Assembly (NCBI GenBank): GCA_021636625.1
Contig: JAJWLX010000080.1
Coordinates: 1 to 13,849 of the forward strand
Length of the DNA: 13,849 nt
Source: Prevotella sp.
Lineage (GTDB): Bacteria > Bacteroidota > Bacteroidia > Bacteroidales > Bacteroidaceae
Direction: 5' to 3'
Part shown: positions 7,168 to 13,685 of the stretch, piece by piece
Numbering within the stretch: position 1 is the stretch's first letter
Layout: the number at the start of each line of letters is the position of its first letter
Notes under the pieces: model-generated
Told to the model about the DNA's origin: nothing
What the model saw: the letters and a program-made list of their open reading frames with translations, nothing else
Databases searched by the model: none
Position numbers and translations under genes: made by a program

Positions 7168-7197
7168 TTTATTTCCCATCACTATTTTGTATATTTG
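7168..7197 (+). promoter_or_regulatory. Candidate promoter of the HTH-primase operon
   Basis: TATATTTG (7190-7197) followed by CACC is a good -7 box. The -33 position holds only TTT (7168-7170), so this may be a weak or activated promoter. It sits 46 bp after the last member of the main repeat array and 148 bp before the HTH start codon. Confidence 0.55.
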
Positions 7198-7203
7198 CAC
7201 CAG

Positions 7204-7345
7204 AAAATCCGGCAGGGGTCGCTCCCCGATGACAAGGGTATGGAGGTCAATAAACACAAAGACTCTCTTATCTGTATCCAAGCCAAGTCGGTGATGTAGG
7301 AGGTCCCTATCAGAGAGCTAGGCATTACCCTCCTATTTTACAAAG
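7204..7345 (+). promoter_or_regulatory. Structured 5' leader of the HTH gene
   Basis: About 140 nt of non-coding leader contains a GGGG/CCCC hairpin (7215-7218 with 7224-7227) and, ending 10 nt before the ATG, a nested hairpin: TAGGAGG (7297-7303) with CCTCCTA (7329-7335) enclosing CCTA (7306-7309) with TAGG (7319-7322). CTCTCT at 7263-7268 is complementary to AGAGAG at 7312-7317 in the inner loop, so a pseudoknot or alternative fold is possible. One TTATCTGTA site (7268-7276) overlaps that segment. I do not recognise a known riboswitch. Confidence 0.5.
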
Positions 7346-7678
7346 ATGAAGAAGATTAATAATTCTTCAACAGCGCAGCATACCAATACCGGCATGCACG
7401 CTCCGCAAGGTTTGCAAACTTTGCAACCGATGCAAACTATGCAAAGTCAGGAAAACCAGGAAGTGACTGAGCAACTGACGCCACTTTCTGAGTGGCACGA
7501 CAACTACGAGGTGATGGAGATGTTCCACATCAGTGCCAGAACCCTGCAGACTCTTCGCTCCAACGGCAAGCTGCCGTTTGCCAAGATGGGCGGAAGATGC
7601 TACTACAAGGAGAGTGACTTGCAGCGACTCATGGACGAATCGTACAGAGACAGCCGCATGAAAGGAGGCACCCTATGA
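7346..7678 (+). CDS. Helix-turn-helix (HTH_17/MerR-like) DNA-binding protein
   Basis: This is a 110-residue protein. Residues 53-99 form a compact winged HTH of the excisionase/HTH_17 type: DNYEVMEMFHISARTLQTLRSNGKLP is the helix-turn-helix and FAKMGGRCYYKESDLQRLM the wing and last helix. Residues 1-50 are a disordered Gln/Thr/Met-rich arm. Within it, five 9 bp units (7404-7448) encode repeated (L/M)Q-containing tripeptides. Proteins of this type act as excisionases, plasmid or element regulators, or origin-binding accessory factors. It opens the operon, overlaps the next gene by ATGA, and follows the TTATCTGTA array, so it is the obvious candidate ligand for those sites; that is inference. 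No recombinase gene is nearby, which makes an excisionase role less likely. Confidence 0.85.
   Translation: MKKINNSSTAQHTNTGMHAPQGLQTLQPMQTMQSQENQEVTEQLTPLSEWHDNYEVMEMFHISARTLQTLRSNGKLPFAKMGGRCYYKESDLQRLMDESYRDSRMKGGTL
7404..7448 (+). repeat. Five 9 bp units (consensus (T/C)GCAA + 4) inside the HTH gene
   Basis: CGCAA or TGCAA recurs at 7404, 7413, 7422, 7431 and 7440, an exact 9 bp period. Read in frame, it gives Gln at every third residue (GLQTLQPMQTMQ). The same nonamer pattern appears at 8750-8794 in another gene in a different frame. Confidence 0.85.
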
Positions 7679-8271
7679 CGATGAACATTGAGCAGCTGAA
7701 GGAGCACAAGATGCAATACTACCGTCATCCTATCTCCAATGTGGTGAGCCACAACCGGGTAGGTATCTACCACTTGTGGCAGTACATTACAGACCCTACC
7801 CTCTTCAAGAATGCTACGGATACGCTCCGTGGCATTCCGGAGGAGGAAGAGAAAAGACGCAAGGCATATAAGGCCAAGGAGTTTGACTATGTACTGGCCA
7901 GCGGAACCTTCAATGCCCGCAAAGACCAGGGACTCATACAGCACTCCGGCATCATGTGCCTGGACATCGACCACATAGGTAAAGACCAGGTGGAGGAACT
8001 GAAGCAGGAATTCATCCACGATGAAATGATGCAGAAGAACTTCGAACTGGAACTTGCCTTCCGCAGTCCTTCGGGCGACGGATTGAAACTCTTCGTGCAG
8101 ATAGACCTGCAGCAATGCGACCACCAAACCTGGTTCCAGGCATTGGAGCACTATATCTGGCAAGGGTATGGAGGCATCAAGATTGATGCTGCCTGCAAGA
8201 ATGTGAGCCGGGCTTGCTTCTTGCCTTACGACCCCAACTGCTACGTGAATCCTCTCGTCTGCCCTTTTTAA
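7675..8271 (+). CDS. VirE_N / BT4734-like primase-type protein
   Basis: The 198-residue protein consists of the VirE N-terminal (BT4734/BF3469-like) domain only. The first ATG overlaps the upstream stop (ATGA), implying translational coupling; an ATG at 7681 is an alternative start. The motifs resemble an archaeo-eukaryotic-primase fold: CLDIDHI with the metal-binding pair D97/D99, SPSGDGLKLFV (131-141) as motif II, D171 as a motif III acid, and NVSRACFLPYDP (176-187) at the end. K138 occupies the place where replicative primases have a His, which I believe is common in this family. The next gene supplies the PriCT-2 and ATPase parts that some related proteins carry in one chain, so the two products probably work as a split primase-helicase. 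Polymerase activity is not proven by sequence. Confidence 0.85.
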   Translation: MTMNIEQLKEHKMQYYRHPISNVVSHNRVGIYHLWQYITDPTLFKNATDTLRGIPEEEEKRRKAYKAKEFDYVLASGTFNARKDQGLIQHSGIMCLDIDHIGKDQVEELKQEFIHDEMMQKNFELELAFRSPSGDGLKLFVQIDLQQCDHQTWFQALEHYIWQGYGGIKIDAACKNVSRACFLPYDPNCYVNPLVCPF

Positions 8272-8273
8272 GT

Positions 8274-8300
8274 GAAGAGTGAAGAACGAAGAGTGAAGAA
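8274..8300 (+). repeat. 13 bp direct repeat in the primase-helicase gap
   Basis: GAAGAGTGAAGAA occurs at 8274-8286 and again at 8288-8300, immediately after the primase stop codon, in a 98 bp gap without a convincing promoter. Further on AATTCAATGG occurs at 8332-8341 and again in the first codons of the next gene. Confidence 0.7.
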
Positions 8301-8369
8301 ACAACGTTCGGCAGTCCGTAGGGGAATGACAATTCAATGGTTTTACAAATTATTAATTTTGATTAGATC

Positions 8370-10229
8370 ATGAACAAGATAACAAATTTCAACCCAATTC
8401 AATGGGCAAAAGTAAGTAAGGCGGAGCAAATCCGCACAGTAGCCAACCTTATCGTTGAGATGAACATCGACATCACAGAGGGATACAACAACTGGCGCAA
8501 CATTGCCTTCGGCTTCTCTCTGGAGCTGGGCGAGGAAGGAAGAAGCATCTTCCATGACATCAGTCGGTTCAATGCCGGCTACAAGTACGAGGAGTGCGAC
8601 AAGCTGTACTCCAACTGCATCAAGCGCCTGCATGATACTACCGACCACTCTGGTATCACCATCGCCTCTTTCTTTAAATATGCCAAGGAGGCCGGCATAG
8701 ATATCAAGGTGGCTCCTAGCCATGACGACGTTGCCAGAAACGGAAACTTTGCAAGCCTTGCAAACCCTGCAAAGGGTGCAAACATGGCAATGGCACCGAA
8801 TGCTTCTACGGCTATCAATGGCACGACAGCAAAAGCGGGAGTAGAGCACGAAGTGGCAGAGGCTATCCCTCTGCCCACCTTCTGCGACAAGGTAACAGGC
8901 TCCCTGCCCCTCATCTTCAAAGACATCTCTTCTCTCGGCAAGACGCTCACCGAGAAAGACATGCTGCTTCTCGCCTCCATCACCATCCTGAGCGGTGCAT
9001 TCCCCGAGGCCTATGCCATCTACGACAGCTCGAAGGTGTATGCCAACCTCTTCACCTTCCTTGTAGCCAATGCCGCAAGCGGAAAAGGCAGAACCACATC
9101 ATGCCTCAAGCTGGTAAGCCTCATCGAGCAGGAGGTTAGGGAAGCCAACAAGCAGGAGATGGATGATTATCAGCAGGAACTTGCCGACATCAGAGCCATG
9201 GGCAGGAAGGCTTCGGGCATGCCGCTGCCTAAGGAGCCACCCTATCGCTCGCTGATAATTCCTGCCAACTGCTCTTCTACAGCCATCTATCAGGCGCTGC
9301 ACGACAACCACGACCAGGGCATCACCTTCGAGACCGAGGCCGATTCACTTGCCAACACGCTGAGGAGCGACTACGGCAACTTCTCGGATGGCCTGCGAAA
9401 GGGTTTCCATCACGAGGATATCACCTATCGACGAAGAAAGGAGAATGAGCATGTAGAGATTCACAACCCGAAATGGACGGTGTATCTGACGGGTACGCCA
9501 GGTCAGGTTACCAATCTGATTCCATCGGCAGAGAACGGTCTCTTCTCCCGCTTTCTCTTCATGAAAGTGGATATTCCAGCCAAATGGCACAACGTGTTCT
9601 CCAAGTCAAACCGAACCATCGACGAGGAGATGGAAGCCATCGGCAAGCGGGTGTATGACATTCATCTGATTCTGAAGAAGAAGCAAGGTGGCATCGAGTT
9701 CAAGTTGACGGAAGAGCAGGAAGACAAGTTCAACGATTTCTTCAACAAGCTGGTAGAAGAATACAAGGATATGCTGGGCAGAGACTTCGTAGCCAACATC
9801 TACCGAATGGGATTGAGCGCCTATCGCATCGCCATGATTCTGAGCATCACCCGCCTGGAAGGTACCACCTCTCTGCCAGAGTGCATCATCTGCAAGAACG
9901 AAGACCTGGAGTGCGCTCTGATCATTGCCGATACGCTGATGCAGCATGCGGCACGCATCTTCTCTACCCTGCTGCCTAGCAAGGAGGGAGACGATGTGAT
10001 GGGCATCAAACTCAGCCCAAAGAGCGAGAAACTCTTTGCTGCCCTGCCTGCCAGCTTCAACCGCCAGATGGTACTGGCCGCTGCACAGAAACTGGGTATT
10101 GCCAAGAGAACGGCAGAGAAGTATGTGGGCGAATACGTGAGCAGATACAACCTCTGCAAGAGAGTGGACAACGGCAAGTATGAGAAGGTGGATTTGGCTG
10201 GAAATCAGCAGAATTCTACACCGCGTTAA
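8370..10229 (+). CDS. PriCT-2 plus DUF3987 helicase-like ATPase
   Basis: The 619-residue protein has three parts. Residues about 14-110 look like PriCT-2, the helical primase C-terminal domain (ITEGYNNWRNIAFGF, KLYSNCIKRL, TIASFFKYAKEAGI). Residues 116-165 are a low-complexity linker containing five 9 bp nonamer units. Residues about 168-540 are DUF3987, a predicted replicative helicase-like P-loop domain: Walker A AASGKGRT (235-242), an acidic ITFETEAD (318-325) as Walker B candidate, VYLTGTPGQV (371-380) as sensor, and NGLFSRFLF (389-397) with a possible arginine finger. A C-terminal winged helix (about 550-605) may bind DNA. With the upstream VirE_N protein it makes a primase-helicase pair of the type encoded by plasmids and phages. 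Start is the ATG at 8370 after an A/T-rich leader. Confidence 0.85.
   Translation: MNKITNFNPIQWAKVSKAEQIRTVANLIVEMNIDITEGYNNWRNIAFGFSLELGEEGRSIFHDISRFNAGYKYEECDKLYSNCIKRLHDTTDHSGITIASFFKYAKEAGIDIKVAPSHDDVARNGNFASLANPAKGANMAMAPNASTAINGTTAKAGVEHEVAEAIPLPTFCDKVTGSLPLIFKDISSLGKTLTEKDMLLLASITILSGAFPEAYAIYDSSKVYANLFTFLVANAASGKGRTTSCLKLVSLIEQEVREANKQEMDDYQQELADIRAMGRKASGMPLPKEPPYRSLIIPANCSSTAIYQALHDNHDQGITFETEADSLANTLRSDYGNFSDGLRKGFHHEDITYRRRKENEHVEIHNPKWTVYLTGTPGQVTNLIPSAENGLFSRFLFMKVDIPAKWHNVFSKSNRTIDEEMEAIGKRVYDIHLILKKKQGGIEFKLTEEQEDKFNDFFNKLVEEYKDMLGRDFVANIYRMGLSAYRIAMILSITRLEGTTSLPECIICKNEDLECALIIADTLMQHAARIFSTLLPSKEGDDVMGIKLSPKSEKLFAALPASFNRQMVLAAAQKLGIAKRTAEKYVGEYVSRYNLCKRVDNGKYEKVDLAGNQQNSTPR
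8750..8794 (+). repeat. Five 9 bp units inside the DUF3987 gene, same motif as in the HTH gene
   Basis: TGCAA recurs at 8750, 8759, 8768 and 8777, and GGCAA at 8786, an exact 9 bp period with consensus AACNNTGCA. Here the frame gives Ala at every third residue (FASLANPAKGANMA), whereas the HTH gene reads the same DNA motif as Gln. The repeat lies in the linker between PriCT-2 and DUF3987. Confidence 0.85.
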
Positions 10230-10289
10230 AGCTTTAAACAAAGGCGACTACGCAAACAGACGCAACGCTGCGCAACGTACTACTGATGC

Positions 10290-10320
10290 TTGTAAACAAG
10301 CAAAAAAAGTAGTATCTTTG
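10290..10320 (+). promoter_or_regulatory. Promoter of the DUF6266 gene
   Basis: TTG (10290-10292), 20 bp spacer, TATCTTTG (10313-10320), then CAATG. It lies 60-90 bp after the helicase stop codon. A start near 10326 gives an unusually long leader of about 250 nt before the ATG at 10576. Confidence 0.75.
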
Positions 10321-10393
10321 CAATGTGGTTAGGAAACGAGGGCTACGGAAGACTTCAATCGACGAGTAGCGATCGGACTTTGAGAAAGACCTG

Positions 10394-10435
10394 CTCCGTA
10401 CCCTCTCCGTACCTGCTCCGTACCAACTCCGAGAA
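10394..10435 (+). repeat. 11 bp-period CTCCGTACC repeats in the long DUF6266 leader
   Basis: CTCCGTACC occurs at 10394, 10405 and 10416, with a fourth, half-matching CTCCGAGAA at 10427, all spaced exactly 11 bp. The rest of the 10230-10575 gap holds CGCAACG twice (about 10262-10278), the promoter, and an A/G-rich run before the ATG. No convincing small gene is seen. Confidence 0.85.
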
Positions 10436-10575
10436 ACGCTGTTTTTAGGGGTTTTAAAAGAAGGGAGAAGGGAGCCACGAATTGTACCCTGCAGAAAAAA
10501 GAAGGGGTGCAAAGAATAGTGTTCATTGACTTTTTTATTTATGTTTAACCCATTAAAGAAAGAAAGGAAAAGATT

Positions 10576-11445
10576 ATGGGAAAGATTAGACAAGGTATTC
10601 TTGGCGGTTTCAACGGAACAGTAGGAACAGTAGTAGGTGGCAGCTGGAAAGGCACAGCTTATATGCGTGGCAAGGCTCAGAGTATCAAGAACCCTCGCAC
10701 CGAAAAGCAGATGGCTCAGCGCATGAAGTTTGGCTTGGCGCAGAAGTTTGTGAAGGTGATGACGGCTTACCTGCAGGCAGGTTACCGCAACTACACCCAG
10801 CATCAGACTGCCACCAACGCAGCCATGAGCCACACAGTACGCAACTGCATGGTAGGCAAGTATCCATCCTTCGGTATCGACCCAAGCAAGGTGCTTGTAA
10901 GCAGCGGCTCTCTGATGCCTGGCAGATTCTGCTCTGCAAAGGTAGCAAACAACATAGCCACCTTTGCCTGGGAAGACAATTCTGACGAAAGTCATGCCAG
11001 TATGGATGATTTTGCGATGCCACTCATCTATAACTTCACGAAGTGCGAAGCCATCTTCACAACAGAGGATGCCAGCCGTGTGGATTGCAAGGCTACCCTG
11101 AAATTACCAACAGACTGGGATGGAGATATGCTTTCCTGCTACATTGCTTTTGCATCTGTACAGAACAACAGCGTAAGCAACTCTGTATATGTAGGCGATG
11201 TGAAAACCGACGGTTCGGTAGTGACAGGTGCCAATGGTATTCTTTACAATGATGGTGTCATCGACAAGACACCAAGCACCGACACCGAGGAGGGCGACAA
11301 CAAGGGTGACACCACCCAGGGCGGAGGCACTTCGCAGGAAGGTGGCGGAACCAACCAGGGAGGCGATTCCAGCCAGGGAGGCGATTCCAGCCAGGGCGGC
11401 GGCACTACCGAAGGCGGCGGAAGCGATACTGACGTAGATCTGTAA
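10576..11445 (+). CDS. DUF6266 family protein with Gly/Ser/Gln repeat tail
   Basis: This 289-residue protein begins MGKIRQGILGGFNGTVGTVVG, the N-terminal signature of DUF6266, a Bacteroidetes family of unknown function. Residues about 30-100 (SIKNPRTEKQMAQRMKFG and following) are the conserved basic helical part, and 105-225 looks like a beta-rich domain. There is no Sec signal peptide; the Gly-rich start is part of the family core. Residues 232-289 are low complexity, rich in Gly, Ser, Thr, Gln and Asp, and encoded partly by an 18 bp tandem repeat (11358-11375, 11376-11393), so tail length may vary between strains. It has its own promoter and terminator, so it may be an independent passenger beside the primase-helicase genes. 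Function is unknown; a structural or assembly role would be a guess. Confidence 0.85.
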   Translation: MGKIRQGILGGFNGTVGTVVGGSWKGTAYMRGKAQSIKNPRTEKQMAQRMKFGLAQKFVKVMTAYLQAGYRNYTQHQTATNAAMSHTVRNCMVGKYPSFGIDPSKVLVSSGSLMPGRFCSAKVANNIATFAWEDNSDESHASMDDFAMPLIYNFTKCEAIFTTEDASRVDCKATLKLPTDWDGDMLSCYIAFASVQNNSVSNSVYVGDVKTDGSVVTGANGILYNDGVIDKTPSTDTEEGDNKGDTTQGGGTSQEGGGTNQGGDSSQGGDSSQGGGTTEGGGSDTDVDL

Positions 11446-11450
11446 AATCA

Positions 11451-11500
11451 AGGTGTGCCAGATTACTGGAAAGTGAATCTGGCGCACCTTCTTTTTTTAT
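11451..11500 (+). terminator. Strong intrinsic terminator after the DUF6266 gene
   Basis: AGGTGTGCCAGATT (11451-11464) pairs with 11476-11489 over 14 bp with one G-U pair and an 11-nt loop, followed by a long T-run. It begins five bases after the stop codon. Confidence 0.9.
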
Positions 11501-11561
11501 CTTTTTTTCCTTAAAAATGGTCTTTTTGGAAAAACCTCATTCTTTATTCAAGTTTTTTTCG

Positions 11562-11569
11562 TACCTTTG
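11562..11569 (+). promoter_or_regulatory. Probable -7 box of the metallophosphoesterase operon
   Basis: TACCTTTG followed by CACAC matches TAnnTTTG. No TTG lies at the usual distance upstream, where the sequence is T-rich, so the promoter may be weak or regulated. The leader would be about 115 nt and contains 33 bp tandem repeats. Confidence 0.6.
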
Positions 11570-11582
11570 CACACGAAATCAA

Positions 11583-11665
11583 TAGACTAGAATATAAAAC
11601 AGGCTAGAATATCAAATGTCTGGAATATCAAACAGGCTAGAATATCAAATGTCTGGAATATCAAT
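11583..11665 (+). repeat. 33 bp tandem repeat with 16-17 bp sub-period in the phosphoesterase leader
   Basis: CAGGCTAGAATATCAAAT plus GTCTGGAATATCAAA (11600-11632) is repeated with one terminal change at 11633-11665. A degenerate half unit precedes it (11583-11599). The core (T/G)(A/G)GAATATCAAA therefore occurs five times at 15-18 bp steps. Confidence 0.9.
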
Positions 11666-11691
11666 ATGTATTTAAAATAAAACTATAGGAT

Positions 11692-12510
11692 ATGAAATTT
11701 CACATCAAAATTTATCTACCTGTCTGTATCGCCGCCCTGCTCCTTACGGGCTGCGATACCGTATTCGATGTTCACCCCTACGATGTTCGCGTTAAGGGAG
11801 AAACCGACCTGAATGCCAAGAACATACAGAAGATAGAACAGGCAGTGAAGAGCAAGGATACAATCCGGTTTGCCGTGATCAGCGACAGTCACCAGTGGCT
11901 CGACGACCTCGTGGATGCCGTAAATGATATCAACAGACGCAAGGACAGTATCGACTTCGTAATCCACTGCGGCGACATCTCCGACTTCGGCGCTACACGA
12001 GAAATGAAGTGGACACGAGAAAGAATGCTGAAACTCAAGATGCCTTCGGTAGTGCTGCTGGGCAACCACGACTGTCTGGGCACGGGCAACCAGACCTATG
12101 AGGCCATCTACGGCAATCCCGACTTCAGTTTCATCGCCGGAAAGGTGAAGTTCGTATGCCTCAACACCAATGCCATCGAGTATGACTACTCCCGTCCGGT
12201 GCCCAACTTCGACTTCATGGAGGCGGAACGCTCTGCCGATTCGCTCGACTTCGACCGCACCGTGGTATGCATGCATGCACCTCCCTACTCCGAGCAGTTT
12301 AACAACAACGTAGCGAAGGTATTCAATTATTACATCCACGAGTTCCCTCGCCTGCTGTTCTGCCTGGACGGTCACGGTCATCACACCAAGAAGGAAGACC
12401 TCTACAACAACGGCACCCTGTTCTATATGGCAAGCAGCGTACACTTCCGTCAATATTACATTTTCACCATCACACCAAAGGATTATCATGTTGAAGTCAT
12501 CGATTTTTAA
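11692..12510 (+). CDS. Lipoprotein calcineurin-like metallophosphoesterase
   Basis: The protein has 272 residues. The N-terminus is a lipoprotein signal with lipobox LLTGC (C21), so it is anchored in an envelope membrane. The metallophosphoesterase motifs are all present in order: D65-S-H67 in VISDSH, G94-D95 in CGDISD, G124-N125-H126-D127 in LLGNHD, H195 in CMHAPP and H228-G-H230 in DGHGHH. These coordinate the two catalytic metal ions that cleave phosphoester bonds; the substrate cannot be told from sequence. Length fits a single-domain enzyme. The start ATG follows AGGAT. The downstream gene overlaps its end by 23 bp, so the two are co-transcribed and probably functionally linked at the cell envelope. 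Confidence 0.9.
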   Translation: MKFHIKIYLPVCIAALLLTGCDTVFDVHPYDVRVKGETDLNAKNIQKIEQAVKSKDTIRFAVISDSHQWLDDLVDAVNDINRRKDSIDFVIHCGDISDFGATREMKWTRERMLKLKMPSVVLLGNHDCLGTGNQTYEAIYGNPDFSFIAGKVKFVCLNTNAIEYDYSRPVPNFDFMEAERSADSLDFDRTVVCMHAPPYSEQFNNNVAKVFNYYIHEFPRLLFCLDGHGHHTKKEDLYNNGTLFYMASSVHFRQYYIFTITPKDYHVEVIDF

Positions 12511-13186
12511 GTTCAGTATATGGGCGCTCCTCCTGCTATCGGCAAGCACTACGGCAAGCGCCGGCGAGGAGGGGTTAGGAAAGGAAAATTTAGGAAAGGA
12601 AAGTTCAGAAGAAGATTCACTCACCCGATACGACAGGCGCATCCTCCGCTATCGCAAGCACTGGGATGTGCTGATGCCTACGCAGAGCGTGATACAGACC
12701 TGCGGCAACATGGGTATCATCTCGCTGGGTATCGGATGGGATTACGGCAAGCGAAGCCAGTGGGAGACGCATCTGCTCTTCGGCATCGTTCCGAAATATG
12801 ATTCGGATGAAGTAAAAATGACAATCACACTGAAGGAGAACTTCATTCCCTGGCGAAAGGACTGGGGAAAGGGATGGCAGTTTGAACCTCTGGAGTGCAC
12901 GCTGTACCTGAACACGGTGTTGGGTCACGATTTCTGGACAAAGCAGCCTACCAAGTACGAGAGCGGATATTATCCCTTCTCTACCCGAATCCGCCCGAAT
13001 CTGGGATTTGGCGAACGGTTTACGTATCAGATTCCGAACAACAGGCGCAAGCGCGTGAAGAGCCTCACGCTCTTCTATGAGTTGAGTACGAATGATATCT
13101 ATTTCATGCGATTCTACCGCAACGGCAATGCCGGTTTCTGGGATGTCTTCGGACTGTCGTTTGGCGCAAAAATGCAGATACTCTAA
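12488..13186 (+). CDS. Exported hypothetical protein, possible outer-membrane beta-barrel
   Basis: This 232-residue protein starts inside the phosphoesterase gene (23 bp overlap), which indicates tight coupling. Residues 1-25 are a signal peptide with an ASA|G cleavage site. A short charged linker (about 26-45) contains the repeat GLGKEN/LGKES, encoded by a 15 bp direct DNA repeat around 12574-12605, perhaps of variable length. The remainder consists of alternating aromatic and polar stretches (GIISLGIGWDYG, WETHLLFGIVPKYD, CTLYLNTVLGHDFW, FWDVFGLSFGAKMQIL) and ends in a hydrophobic residue, which suits a small outer-membrane beta-barrel. I do not recognise a named family. It could work with the phosphoesterase in periplasmic or outer-membrane phosphate-ester turnover, but that is inference. 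Confidence 0.75.
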   Translation: MLKSSIFKFSIWALLLLSASTTASAGEEGLGKENLGKESSEEDSLTRYDRRILRYRKHWDVLMPTQSVIQTCGNMGIISLGIGWDYGKRSQWETHLLFGIVPKYDSDEVKMTITLKENFIPWRKDWGKGWQFEPLECTLYLNTVLGHDFWTKQPTKYESGYYPFSTRIRPNLGFGERFTYQIPNNRRKRVKSLTLFYELSTNDIYFMRFYRNGNAGFWDVFGLSFGAKMQIL

Positions 13187-13209
13187 GTTTATTTTAAAAG
13201 AAAAAAAAG

Positions 13210-13635
13210 ATGGAAACAGAAGAGATTGTCCATAAGCTGGAGGCGAAGGGCATCAAGCCCACCTCCAACCGCATACTGGTGATGAAGACACTGGTGAATG
13301 AGCAGAATCCGCTGAGTCTGAAGGATTTGGAGCAGAAGATGGTATCGATGGATAAGTCGAGCATCTTCCGCACGCTGACGCTCTTTCTGGAGCATGATGC
13401 CGTTCATGCCTTCGAGGATGGAAGGGGGATATTGAACTACGAAGTATGTGAGGAGGAAGGAGAGTGTGATCATCATGATGGTCATATTCATTTCTACTGC
13501 GAATCATGCCACCGTTCGTTCTGCATGGAGGATATCCATATTCCGAGCTTCGAATTGCCGGAAGGATTCTATCCCCACTCCGTCTCCTTCGTCATCAAGG
13601 GAGAATGCCCTGAATGCAGGAAGAGGCTTCGCTGA
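13210..13635 (+). CDS. Fur-family metal-dependent transcriptional regulator
   Basis: This 141-residue protein is of normal Fur length. The N-terminal winged helix (1-75) has the family pattern KGIKPTSNRILVMKTL and the recognition region SMDKSSIFRTLTLFLEHDAV. The C-terminal domain carries a structural zinc site from two CxxC pairs, C97/C100 and C133/C136, and a His-rich metal-sensing region (H88, H89, D90, H92, H94). Which metal or stress it senses (Fe, Zn, peroxide) cannot be decided from the residues seen. It starts 23 bp after the exported protein gene with no terminator between, so it is probably the last gene of the phosphoesterase operon. It might regulate this operon or metal uptake genes elsewhere. 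Confidence 0.9.
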   Translation: METEEIVHKLEAKGIKPTSNRILVMKTLVNEQNPLSLKDLEQKMVSMDKSSIFRTLTLFLEHDAVHAFEDGRGILNYEVCEEEGECDHHDGHIHFYCESCHRSFCMEDIHIPSFELPEGFYPHSVSFVIKGECPECRKRLR

Positions 13636-13685
13636 AAGCAATGCCTATTCAAAAAGAAGGGTGTGTCATAAGCCACATCCCATAC

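Noticed and set aside
7057..7299. 80-codon frame over the repeat field
   Set aside because: It spans palindromes, the promoter and the structured leader, and has no coding character.
8354..8361. TAATTTTG as a promoter for the DUF3987 gene
   Set aside because: It ends only eight bases before the start codon and lacks a -33 element; co-transcription from upstream is more likely.
10323..10448. 41-residue leader peptide before the DUF6266 gene
   Set aside because: Its ATG lies at or before the expected transcription start, and its sequence is mostly the translated 11 bp repeats.
10234..10995. 253-codon minus-strand frame
   Set aside because: It overlaps the DUF6266 gene antisense and the repeat leader; no start context or domain.
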